From Liolophura sinensis (lineage: Eukaryota > Mollusca > Polyplacophora > Chitonida > Chitonidae): a DNA stretch of 64,000 nt. Below are positions 44,674 through 57,765 of the stretch, in pieces. Both the position numbers and the translations under genes were made by a program. Each line of letters begins with the position of its first letter. The first letter of the stretch is position 1. Under the pieces are notes generated by a model. It was not told where the DNA came from, did no database searches, and saw only the letters and a program-made list of their open reading frames with translations. The stretch covers positions 7,435,338 through 7,499,337 of the forward strand of contig NC_088302.1 of the NCBI RefSeq assembly GCF_032854445.1, written 5' to 3'.

Positions 44674-47600
44674 GTGAGAGCTTGATTAATTAACTCCATC
44701 ACGTTTCATTTCATTTCTTCAGTACCCTTCAGGGATTCTTCGGCATACTTACATATATAGCTATCTAATATGATAATGCTGGCCGTGGTCGAATAAGTGA
44801 AATATTCTCGAATGATCAAATAAATATTAAATAATTAATAATTATATGATTGTTGCTTAACGCCAAGCCTACATGTTTAGTTATAGAATGGACATGCTTA
44901 TTGGTTTCACCTCTTGAATTCAAATTTCATCGTCTGGTGTAAAGACAAGAGACAACTTTCGTATTTTCTTTGTTATTCTTCACCTATTTCCCTTAACTGT
45001 ACAGGATAGCGAAATATGGTAACAGAAAATATGGACTGTGAAGCATCCAAATCTGTATATTTGAGCTCACTATTTTCAGTATATTTCTTTTCTGGGTTAT
45101 GTATATATCTCCAACTATTTATATATTAATGAGCCATTCCTCCTGCTTCCACCAATCAAATTACTTTTCATCCCAGTTTTGCGCCCTAATAATCCATTCG
45201 GAAGCCTGGAAACGGATCACGTGAACTGCTGCTGTGACGTAAACCATAGCAAAATCTATGGCTATTTTCCAAGGAGAATGAAGTCGTTGGTCAGTCTTTA
45301 AGCCCTGTGGTCAGAGCACAACCGTCCGCATGTTGAGTGTTTACACTCAAGGGGAGTAATTGGATTTAATATACCTAAGTGAAATATTCTTGAGTACGGT
45401 GTGAAGCACAATTCAGATAAAGTAAATTTAGACTAGTGGCCGGTATATACGTTACTGACATCTCACACTGATGACTATTTAAAAAGAGTAGAGCGGAAGT
45501 ATCGTGCAAGTGTGTAAGCGAGCGATACTTTATCACAATCCTGGGCTTTTTAAATCATCACACATGGACTGTCACAAATAAGTAACGACAGGGACGGTGT
45601 CACAAGTAACTAATGATCACACATGGACTGTGTCACAAATAACTAATGATCACACAGGGACTGTGTCACAAATAACTAATGATCACACAGGGACGGTGTC
45701 ACAAATACCTAATGATCACACATGGACTGTGTCACAAATAACTAATGATCACACATGGACTGTGTCACAAATAACTAATGATCACAAAGGGACAGTGTCT
45801 CAAATAACTAAAGAAAAACAAAATGAAGTGAATTTTTGTTAGATGGGCGGATTCGGTGGGAAATAAGTTACTCCAAATCCAGGTTTACCAATTGAAGTCT
45901 TTTATTGTCCAGGTTAAGAAAAGCGTAAAACAAGTAGCAAAAACAGAACGTAACCTTTTTATCATCAACTGTTCTAAACTACACTCTTCAGACTACACTC
46001 TTTACAAATTCTAGACGTTTACACTTGAGATAAAATACTGGTGTTATTTAGATTACAACTATAACACTAGCTAGAGAAACAGCAATAAACTGACAAGAAA
46101 TCATTGTAACATGCAACAATGATTTAACATAAAATGAAATAAATAAAATAATGCTAAAGACGATTATAGTTACTACATGAACCATAAAGCTTAAAGTAAA
46201 CCTTAGTTCAAGCAATACAGTCTACTGAATGAACAATCCTTACGACTGGACTTTCACCATGTAGTTAGGTGACAACCAAGCACTTATTTTCATCTAACAT
46301 TTTTTCATTTTCATCATTTTCATATAACATTTTCATCAAACGACGCAGTTGCATCAGTGATGATGACCATTTCACAAAACACACGTGTTCAGGAAGCTTG
46401 TGTACTTTGTACATGTACGTGTACAGCAAATGGACATTATTATAGTTATGTACCCGTTAATCACAAAACTAACCACTCACTGTAAACTCCATATGTCATT
46501 TCACCAGAGAACAGATATGTACTTACATGAATATTCACAGTATGTAACACATGCTGTTGTAAATTAATACCTTATGATACACAGTACACGCACACTAGAT
46601 GCATACCCCGTACATGCAGAAACTATACTGGTACAACAAGATTACTCAAGCATAATACATTTTACATCGGAAACACAAACACAGGTTTCCATCCGTTTCA
46701 ACTTATGAGCATTGTACCTCCTTAACGCAATGTAAACGTAACGTTACAAATCAGGACAGTGAATTTATGTAGCAGTATTAACTAGCAGTAGTTAATAGTG
46801 GAAGCTTGACTTTGCTGCATTCGCATTAATATTGTAAGAATATGTGATTGTCAAGTATCACATTACGAAAGAAACTTGAGGCTCTGAACACGACACTTCT
46901 AGTAAATATCTGATACAACGAATCAAATGTATGCAAAAATCCATAACATCAAAATGCATATTTAATACAAATTTAGACACCATCATGACATCAGATCGGA
47001 ACATAACTGTAGTCAGTGGGACCAGTATCAACTAACGATCATCAAGTGGTAACAACCACTTTAGTAAAAAAATGCTGTGTAAAGATCATCACAACATGCA
47101 TGATATGGCATTACAGGTAGTCACGTGACCCAAAGACACGTTCACATGGAGCGACTCGACAGATCGTAATTCACAACTTGTACACCTTCACAAACATTAT
47201 AACGCACGCCGTGCGCGCTATAGGTAAAGGCAGGGTAGGCATGGGAGAAAATAGACCAACAGACAGAGTTATCTAGCATTATCAACTCTTTTAAGCAAGT
47301 GAAAAAGTTCTGGCAGAATCGACTGTCTCGTGCAAAACGTCGTTCTGACTTAATTAAGTTCCTGACACGCATCCATCTTGGAATGTTTTAATCTGGGCGA
47401 TGTCCTCGGCAATTTTATTTCATTCCGCACAAGAAGATCACCTTAGCAAAGATCTGCCTACCAAACACCATGCATTCAAACTACACTTTGCACCAGCACA
47501 CAATTCGAGTAACTTTGCAAACAATTTACCGTCCCACCCGCGCTCGAATCGGAAATGCCCGTTTCCTTCCGCTGTTTGTTGAGTACATACACCGATTTAT

Positions 47601-50600
47601 CTCACAAAACAAACACAACTTTTCACGAAAATATTCCCACCTTCTTCAGAGTTCCAACCACTAAGCGACAACTTGGTTGCGCAGGTGCGCGTCAGTGAAA
47701 ATTCATTAGGGATGCCGAAGGTTTATCGGAATGAGAAGACAGCATGTCATCGGACAATGCATCAAATTAATTAAATCTTATGATATAATTTTCTTTTCTC
47801 TGAATTTATTAGAACTGAAGAATTTAAGTTTTGTCCTTTGGCTTTCTAGCATAAGAGGGTTGGGGTTTTTTTCTTTTTTCTTTTATAAAACACAGGAAGA
47901 TTATTGAAACGCGGTGTTTAAGCCGAGGTGCTTTCTCTGACGTCAGCAATAATTACCGGTACTAGTACAACACCTCCGGAGGCTACAACCTAAACCACGA
48001 ATACCCCGGCCGTGCATCTGCAGGCTAATCGTATTGTATAAATGATATAGCATGCATACTGCATGAGCAGTTCAAGCAGTGGAAAAAATATCCCTCTATG
48101 ATGTCCATTTTCCGAGAAAGCTATTTTTCACTTGGTCCTTCATCGCCGAAGTCCACAACTTTATCTGCCATAGGGCACTGCTTAGGCTATTATACGGGAA
48201 ATACCTTCGAAGTTACAGAGCTAAACGTGAGGTTAACCTTGTTGTCGATAATGGAGACACGCTGAAACTATGACAAGACGAAGTTTCACTAAACTTTTAC
48301 TGGGTTGAAAAATTTTTTAAAAAGTATTAATGCTTGTTTAAGATACTTTGAATGGTAGTCTATCAGTGGACATAAATATTAACAGGTGCTGTCTTGCACT
48401 TTAAGAATGTGTCGATGTGTAATAGACATTTTTGGTTTAACAGTGTACAATTTATGATACATGCTTATTATGGATGCATATTGTTCGAATCAAAGTGTTT
48501 AGGGACAGAGGAGTGGAACACGTGGATTAAGGTCAAAGTGTGTAATCTACATGTATATAGAGTATGGTAAGAGAGAAAACGAGTGATGTAAAAAGCTCTT
48601 CTTTATTCACTACCTGTCTATTATTTCATTTTGCCATAAATGAAAGGCAAATGAAATAAATAATCTGCACGGTGAGTATACATTATGGGAGCGGAACACG
48701 TGAGTGTAAGAACACGACGATGTCGACACATAAAGTATATATAATTTACATTAAGAGAGAATATATGGGTTTAATATTTATCCATGTACTTGCCGTAGTC
48801 AGTGGTTAACAGAAAGAAGTGGTTTTTACCGAAGTGGCCTGGGTGTACAATTAAATGATGTCATGTGAAATCTGGATCTATTCCACAGCTTCGTTGCATA
48901 CACAAACACTGACATATACATGTATATAGCTTTGCTAGTGGTACTTTTAGTGCTGCCTAGGGTGCGTGCATTAATTATTTACTTATTGTTTGACTGCTTG
49001 GGCAGAATCGAAGGTTACGTTGGCCTACAACAACAACAAAATGTTTCTGTGTATCATGACTGTAAACTCTGTTGTTTGGGCAGAAATGTCACACATCAAA
49101 ATGTTCCTCTTCTCCCGCAGCAGACATATCTACAGTCATTTTCTATAAACACGCTAAGCTAATTATCTAAATAAGAAAGACAATTATTTGCATGCGGGTC
49201 AGCAAAACTGAAGATGGGAAAAAAAACCAATGTACATGTATAGGGTGTGATGTGTGTATTGTAAAGTAACACATTTGATCCACAGATCATTATGCAGTGT
49301 TAAAATGTTTGAAATTGGGAAAATTCACTGAAATTTGCACATCAGAAAGGTTTTTGAGGATCAAAAAGAATGTAAATTAATGTTTTGGGTCTGTCTTTAT
49401 GAAGTGTAACTGAAAATACTAAGTAACTTCAAAGAAGAAAAACTTCATGATGTTTCTGTACATGGATAAATTATTATTTTTGAGTATTTTCATTATTATT
49501 TCGGAAATATATTCCATCCATTATGATATTAGGCTGAAGGAAAAGCTATAACCTAGAAACTTTGGAATTTTACTGACTACACACTATTTTGCTTTCCCCA
49601 TCTGTTACAGCTGAAGGAAAAGATGTTTCCATAATTAGGAAATAATAAAAAAAAAGAAATAGTTATGACTATGAAAGGAACTAATTATGAAAACATACGT
49701 GTATTAAGAGTAGATCAGAATTTCAGGCTGTAGACCTACTGGCTGTAGTCGTAGTACACCGTAAAACAACCATCAGTTCAATACATTTCATCAAATACTA
49801 CTCCTCATGATCAAAAAAGTATTTCAAAAAGTTGAGAATTTGAGAACAAAAATAACAACACATTCTTAGTAATCACAATTTATAACCAAATAAAATAACA
49901 GAAAGACGTCCTGAAACCTGATTTGGTTCACAATTAATTGGCACTCGTCTGCTGCAGATTCTTCTGATGAAATATTTTTCACTCAAAATCATTTTTTAAT
50001 ATATTTGTATATATATCTATGCTATTAATCATAATGGGGGAAGGTCATACATAAGATGAGGGTTCAATCCCAGCCTTTAGCAAGAACCTTGATGGCGATA
50101 AGTGGTAAACGTTTCTTGAAGACCTCAGTGTGGCGTGCATGTCTTCATATCAGATATGTTTATAAAAAAGTTTCCTAATAACTTGCCAGGGGTCTCTGTG
50201 GCCGACGGGGTTAGCACGCCAGCACGGCGCGATGACCCAGGAACCTCCCACTAATGCGGTCGCTGTGAGTTCCTCTCCGGACGTGCGTGAGAAGGTCTGG
50301 CAGCAACCTGTGAGGTTTCTCTCGGATTCTGCCCATGAAATGGTCGCCGCCATCTTATAAGTGAAATATTCCTGAATACGGCGTAAATCACCAATGACAT
50401 AAATAAATTAATAACGTCCCAAATGCCGGTTGTTTATCCAGGGCGTTTCCTCCATCAATAAAAGACCGGCTGCGATGGCTCATTTGGTAGAGAATCCGCG
50501 TCGGGAGCGGGAGATCCAGGGTCAATCCCGGGTCACACATAAGACCTTAAAAGAGGAAGTTGTAGCTTCCTCGCTTGGCTTTCAGTGCAGTTGGTGCAGT

Positions 50601-53600
50601 GCATTATACGTATCAGTATAATGGCTCGGGTGGGACGGCTTACTTGCTTTCGGTAAGTCGTCTCATTGACGCAGCGCTAGATAAAAGAGCGGTGGAAATC
50701 CGTCCTGCAACAGGGAGGCACATTACATGCACTCGAAGGACTCCTTCGTCGTCATATGACTGAAAATGTGTCAAGTACGACGTTAAACCCTAAGCACTCA
50801 CTCATTCGATCCATACAACTGACTTAGATGGTATGTGATATTTCTGGAAATTCGTACTCAACTGTTTTCTGTTGATACTGAACTTAAAATAATCCTTATC
50901 ACATCAAGAATACACACAAAATCTAAATTAAGGCGTACCTAATAAATTTCTCAGACAATAGGTTGGACTAAGACAATGAGTAGATATCTTTCCATTTCCA
51001 TAGGTGTAAGTTGAAAGACACAGTGGTTCTGACATATTCACATAAGGCACCATGCTTGTGATTTGTGGACAATAGTTTATGGCACTGAAACCATTGACTA
51101 AACTCGTGTAACTGGAGGTAAATGATCAATTCCGAATGATTAATACTATCTGAAATTTCCACATTTTTGATAGGGTAAAATAAGACTATCTTACAAGATA
51201 ATTAAATAGCATTGGAGAATCTTTAAGTGTTGGAAAAAAGTTACTCCAGTACTAATTGCGCTTAAGTTACGTTATCGGCTCTTCGCACATTCGTATTTTT
51301 TGGCGCTTGGTCCAAACTAAGAAATAGCGAAATGGCTGAATCCGGCTTCCATAGTAACCTGTAGTCACTAAGTTTCAGGCAGGTTTAATGTACATATAAT
51401 TTAGAGACAACCCAAGCCAAATGATAATGTGCGGATACACAGCAAATAATCTGACCATTTCACGTTTTCGTTTCCAGGAGTCTTCCTTATCCCTTATCTT
51501 GTATGTATTCTGTGCGTTGGTATCCCCGTACTATTCCTTGAAGCAGCTTACGGACAGTTCATGTCAAAAGGCGTTATAGGAGCTTGGAAGATGTGCCCAC
51601 TCTTTCAAGGTAATCTTGTTGTATAGTTATATTAACTGTCTCATTCCGAAAGTGTCTGGTTGATTAGCTTCCTTTCTACGCTGTAAGCGACTAACCCCAA
51701 ACTCTCTTATATGAACCCGGTGAACCAAACCGGTCCATATGGTCGAAAACGTGATTTTGTCTTCAATGGCGTGAGAGCGGGAGGAGGGGGAGGTGTTCTA
51801 GTTAAATATTTTTAACATATAAGAATATTGTTTATCAATTATAATTAAGGTGACTTTCGAATTTTAATTGATTTGTGTTTATTTTAGTCGGTTTTAAAAG
51901 TGTTTGTTGGTTTTATCAGCGGTGCAGGCGATGTTGTAGTTAAATATGTTTGACATATAAGGATAATTCTAAAGTGGCTTTAAAATCTGATCATTCGCCT
52001 ATTCATTCATTGATTTTCTAGCAACAATAACCCCCAAGAGCTTAATAACTTAAATACCCTGACTTTGGCTTTGATTTGACCACTTCTGTGTTCACAGGTA
52101 TCGGTTTAGCTCAGGCTGTTTTATGTTTCTATTCCAACTTGTATTACAACGTGATCCTGGCCTGGGTCTTGTACTATCTGTTCTCCTCCTTTACCACTGT
52201 CCTGCCCTGGTCAACCTGTGGAAACCCCTGGAACTCTGACAACTGCAGAGAACACCACTGGTTTGTCAACTCCACAAATGCAACATATAATTGGACGTCA
52301 TCGCAAAACGCCAGCTTCACCAACGTCAGTGATTTTCGGGTAATGGATCCTGCGACAGAGTACTGGGAGTAAGTGTGTCACCCGTTAGTTTAATTCATTT
52401 TTCCGGTGCTTCATTATGTACGCATGTACAATCAAAATACAAGTATGAATCTTCACTGACCTGGATTTTTGACGCCTTTCGGTGGAATGTCGTCTTAGCC
52501 GAGATTACATGATTGTTTCACCCAAAGTCTTCTCCTTTGTGCTTGTTTGGGTCAAACCTGGATGCAGTCGTCTTGCATGATGCCGTAATTTATTTTTACT
52601 ATGCTAAATACGATTTTTGTTTTACATAATATATATTCTATATTAAAAGAAGCTATCACATCAGTCTGTCATGAGTAATGTTTATTTGTACACATACTTC
52701 ATGATCGAATAGTTTTCATATTTGTGCATCTATCAGCATCTTTATGAACTGTGCTTTATATAATATCCAGACAGAAAGTGTTAGGGATATCAGCTGGTGT
52801 GGAGTTCAGTGGAAGTATAAAGTGGGACTTGGCCTTATGTCTGCTACTGGCATGGATTCTCGTCTACTTCTGTGTGTGGAAAGGCATCAAACTATCTGGG
52901 AAGGTGAGGCCAATTCCTCCGTTCTGAAATCGCTGCTGTATGTACTGAATGCATCAAAGACTGAAGATAATGACAAAATCTGATTTTACCATGTATGTCA
53001 ACCTTGCGTATAAAGTTCAACCTTGTGTTCATGGTCCCATCGTGTCCGCCCAGTTAGGCCTGTCTATTGGATTTCAGATAAGCTACGTAACCGTGATAGC
53101 ACCCTACGTTCTCCTGGTCGTCTTGCTTGTCCGGGGCGCGACTCTGACTGGTGCAGGACAGGGTATAAAGTACTTTCTCTTGCCTGACTGGCGGAAACTT
53201 GCATCAGTTCAGGTACGTATACATATATGCATTGGATGCCTTGCTTACTTAATGAATAAATAAATAATTACACAGATCATATCATGACAGAGCCCAGGAA
53301 AGCACAAAAGCCCACACATGAAGATGTAGCGTGTTCTAGCGCTGGAGAAGGATCTTATCACGTGACCTGACTTTGTCACAAGAGATTGTAAACATTAATA
53401 TGATCTTGCACAGAGAAACGCGTAGATAAAACACTTTGGTGACAGCATATGTCACTAACGTCCACAAGGAACATCCGCCTGTGACCTGGTTTTATGTATG
53501 AATGAGATTCCGCTGCTTATTTCCTCATTACCGACATTATGACTTCCTCATTGTGTAAACTGGCTGAAAATAACAGCGTATTAAATCAACTATCCGCCAT

Positions 53601-56600
53601 TAAACAAAACTGACCACAGATCAAAGGTGAACTACAACGTATTCGTTACTTTTTGGCACCCATAACGTACTTTATCCTTGAGAATTGGGCTACGCATTCT
53701 CATAAATGCTGTAATATCTCTAATGTTCACATTATGGGCCTGTGAGGGCCATATCATGTCCTACACTGGAAACGGTCGCTAAAGCCCACTTCATCGCTTA
53801 TGTCCACTCCATCGGTCAGTGAAGGTCGTGTTTAATGCTACATCTGGTAATATCGCCAATGCTTGCTCTATCGGTGGTGGAGGTCGCGTCTTGTCCACCA
53901 TTTGGTAATAACGCTAAAGCCTCTCCATTGGCCAGTGAGAATGGACGAGTCTTGGTTTACATCCGATAATTTCGCTAATATCGACTCCATCTTCCAATGA
54001 AGGTCGTATCTGCATTTGATAATATCTCTTATACTCTCTCCATCGGAAAATGAAGGTCGTATCTTCTTGTACATCTAATAATATCGCTAACATTTGCCCT
54101 CTCGGTCATTGAGAGTTGTGTCTTGTCATACGTCTGATAATTTCGCGTATGTCTACTATATAGGTTGTGAAGGTTGTATCTTGTTATAGATATAATAATG
54201 CCTACCCCAGAGCCCCAAAAGAGCCTGTTTTGTTATGCATTTGCTAACTTCCTTAATATTTATTTTTATAGGGAACATCGAAACGTTTAATGATTTTTAT
54301 TCACAGTATAAGCCAAAGCAATCGACATAGATTAGGCGTCACTCACTAGCTAAAGCAGCTCAGTGAAATCGACTACGAGAAGAATTGGCTTACAATGAGA
54401 ATTGTACAAACAAAAAAAAAAGAGCCATCGGGCGCTTATATAGTGAGGCTTCGTAACATTATGAAGCTACTTTGGAAAATTTTTCAGGTTTGGGTGGAAG
54501 CTGGGATTCAGGTGTTCTTCTCCTTCTGCGGAGGTCTAGGCATTCACACATCTTTGGCCAGCTGTAACAAATTTCGTCACAACTGTATGAAGTAAGTTCT
54601 AGGCAGTAGCCAGTCCATATAAAAAGAAAAAGTGAAAGTATAGTATCTCTCAATATATGGTTGTAAATCATGAAAGATCTCACGAAGAAACCAGCAGAGG
54701 TGTTAACCTCCCGTATGCATATTTGACCACATGCTGAAAATGTTAATCATGAAATTGACTGGCGGAAATATAAGAATTTAAATCAATTTCGATTTCATCG
54801 CGGTCGTCAACATTAAGGATTTTCCTCCCACCATAATGCTGGCCGTCGTCGTATAAGTGAAATGTTCTTGAGTTCGGCGTAAAACACCAATCAAATAAAT
54901 AAATAAATTGTACATCATGGAAAGAGATTAATAAACAAATAATCAAACAAGTAATCAGATTCACAACTTTCGCCTCACGTAACTACCAAGGGGACGAGCA
55001 TTGTAGGCTTTACTGCCCTTTTAAGGTTACGAGAACGTAATTACCATGTTGCCATTCTCGCAACATTAACAAGCTCTCGTGAATGGAGCCCCCAGGTCAT
55101 TTTGAATTCATGCAGTGCTTCATTATAAAAAATGACATGGGCAGCACTTTTTTAAAGAAGTTGAGAAATAAGCTGAAACATGTTAGCATAGTACAGAAAA
55201 CGCTGTGCGTTTAACCACTTAAACACATTATATTTTCGATTTCGTAATACTGGCCTATAACTCCTTTTATTGTTTCCTGCGCTGATACAGGCATGGCCTC
55301 ATATTTGCTGCGGTGAACGCTGGCACTAGTTTCCTCGCCGCATTTGTCATCTTCTCAGTTCTGGGCTTCATGGCCAACAAGTACCAAGTGAGCGTGGCTG
55401 ACGTGGCCGGGTCAGGTGAGCAACTATGGAAGCCGCATAATACCACTCTAGCCATACTCCTAACAGCGCATGTGCCCCTTGAGGTGTTCGTTTGATATCA
55501 CTGCCTTGACTGCCTTGATCGTTTAGGTTTATCCTCACCACTGATGTCCTTGGGTGGACCCCAGGTGATAGTTAAAACATGTTGCTCATACATTAGGTAA
55601 AGAGACGCATATGTGTAAGATTATTACAAACAAAAGTTGAGACGGAACTTTTTTGTTTTGTGACATCACTTCCTGCCACATTGCCGTGACCCCAGTGACC
55701 TCAGTGTTGTTGAAAATTTGAGAACAAAATTTGCTAGTGATGGCGACAGTGATGTAAAGTGAACGTAGAGCGCACCGCATGCGCTATAAGAAGTATACAC
55801 TCTAACCTGTGGCATTGTACTCAGTGGTGCGTCAGGATGAATTTCTGTTTTCGGATTGTGCACACGTCAAACGTTTGGATGTATGCTCATGTCTGAATTG
55901 TTGTCAGGTATCTTGAGGAAGGGGTGTCACTTGAAAACGGTGCAAAATGCCATCACTGTGTTGGTTTTTTCACTAAGTATAATGCACCTCTTCCCTTATG
56001 CTTATAAGTGAAGGAAATTCTTGGTATAATTTTTATCCCATTAATTGAGACATTTAAATCCCACCGTTGTTAAAGCTAAGGTTAAAGTTCATGTTTTGTT
56101 CTTAACTTTCATGACAATTTTGAAATTCTTCGTTACAAGCAAGAATGTAAATTTTCATATCTCCCCAGGACCTGGCTTGGCATTTGTAGCATACCCAGAA
56201 GCTGTGGCACAAATGCCTATCGCACCATTGTGGTCCTGTATATTCTTTCTCCTCCTCATATTTGTTGGAATCGACAGCCAGGTAACGGTGTACCTTTCCT
56301 CTCTTAGCTGCCATTCAAAACGTAGAAGAGGTAACATACTTTTGTTTAACCAAAACAAACTCATGAAATCGGGTCCAGGACACAAAATGTACATGAAGCT
56401 TGAAAGGCACATCTTCCAGATTTTTCAGAGTCTCTTCTAATTCATATATTGGATTATATGTAAAAAAATATTAAGGAGATCAAAATGTGAAAAATTGGGT
56501 TTACTCAACTTCACAACTTTTGGACGGGGTAATCTGTTGCAGGGGCGCGGGTAACTGTCCCTTGTTGATCAGTCAATCACTGTCCCTTGTCGATCAGTCA

Positions 56601-57710
56601 ATCACTGTCCCATGTCGATCAGTCAATCACTGTCCCTTGTCGATCAGTCAATTGTTAGACTGCTTATAATTATCTAATAGAATTTTTAGTTTATATTTAC
56701 TATTTCAAGATAAGTTTTTCGATCACAGTTGTCTCTCAATACAAAACGAGGGCTAAATTTATCCTATCAATTCTATTTACTGGTGTATGTTTGGTGATGA
56801 GGGAATAACATTATTTTGCATGACTTAGATGTGACAAGGGGCCTCCGTGGCCGATTGGCTGGCGTGCTAACCCAGCACACTGATTCAGGAATCTGCCAAG
56901 AATGCGGTCGTTTTCAACCTGCCAACAACCTGCGGATTGCCGTGGGATTGTCGTGTAAGAGATCCTAGTACATGTTGTAAAATATAGCTACTTAATATAA
57001 TGTATTAATTAGTCTCAGAAGGCAGTAAACATGAAGTGTGTTCCTAGATTATGTTGTTTACTTCAGCCTTATCAAATAGTCCATCAGGTACACCCCCAAT
57101 CGGTACCACAAAGGTAGGTACAAGTTCAATTGTATATCATCTTAAAGCTCAATTATCCAGCTTTTGCTTTTGTCTTGGTAGCAAACTGTAGGTAGTATCT
57201 TTATGTATTAAATGCACTGCTGAAGTGGCCGTATTAGTTCGGTTGTCTCTTAAATGAGGCGAAGATTGTACAGACTTTGTACAGGATTTACTTTTCGATC
57301 AGACTTGTCAAAAATCCACACGACAAATTATTATTACGTCAGAAACTTTATTATGCATATTATAATGATCATCAAGATCACAGAAATCGTGCAATATAGG
57401 TCAACTAAAAACAACAGGCTTGCCTCGGTTTTCTGACAAGCTATTTAATAACGTTTTTTTCGATACAGTTATTGACTCATCAAATCATGTTTATAGAGAA
57501 TTTTCGTTTCTGTACCATCGCTGTCAGTGGTTAAAAGGAACTTAGTAATACGGCATGAAAACGGGAGCCAGCACAATGTAGAAAATTATAGAGGAATATC
57601 ATTGTGAATAAAGCGAGGAAAATTACAGTAATAGTCAAAACAGCCTAGGCTTGTGCTTTACTCCCGACGCTTCAGTTTCCTCCACTCGTAAGCTGACCAT
57701 ATCGTTATAT

Positions 57711-57765
<55 letters not shown>

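Larger units (their letters stand above)
44674..51477 (+). other. SLC6 intron 1 (6.8 kb)
   Basis: Holds two short SINE A fragments, a 33-bp array, one SINE A and one SINE B copy. 45830-50180 shows nothing I recognise apart from AT-rich single-copy-looking DNA; it is long enough to hold an enhancer or an unrecognised small gene. Confidence 0.7.

Noticed and set aside
45597-45842. 81-codon open frame of repeated Thr-Val-Ser-Gln-Ile-Thr-Asn-Asp-His units
   Set aside because: Product of the 33-bp minisatellite within SLC6 intron 1.
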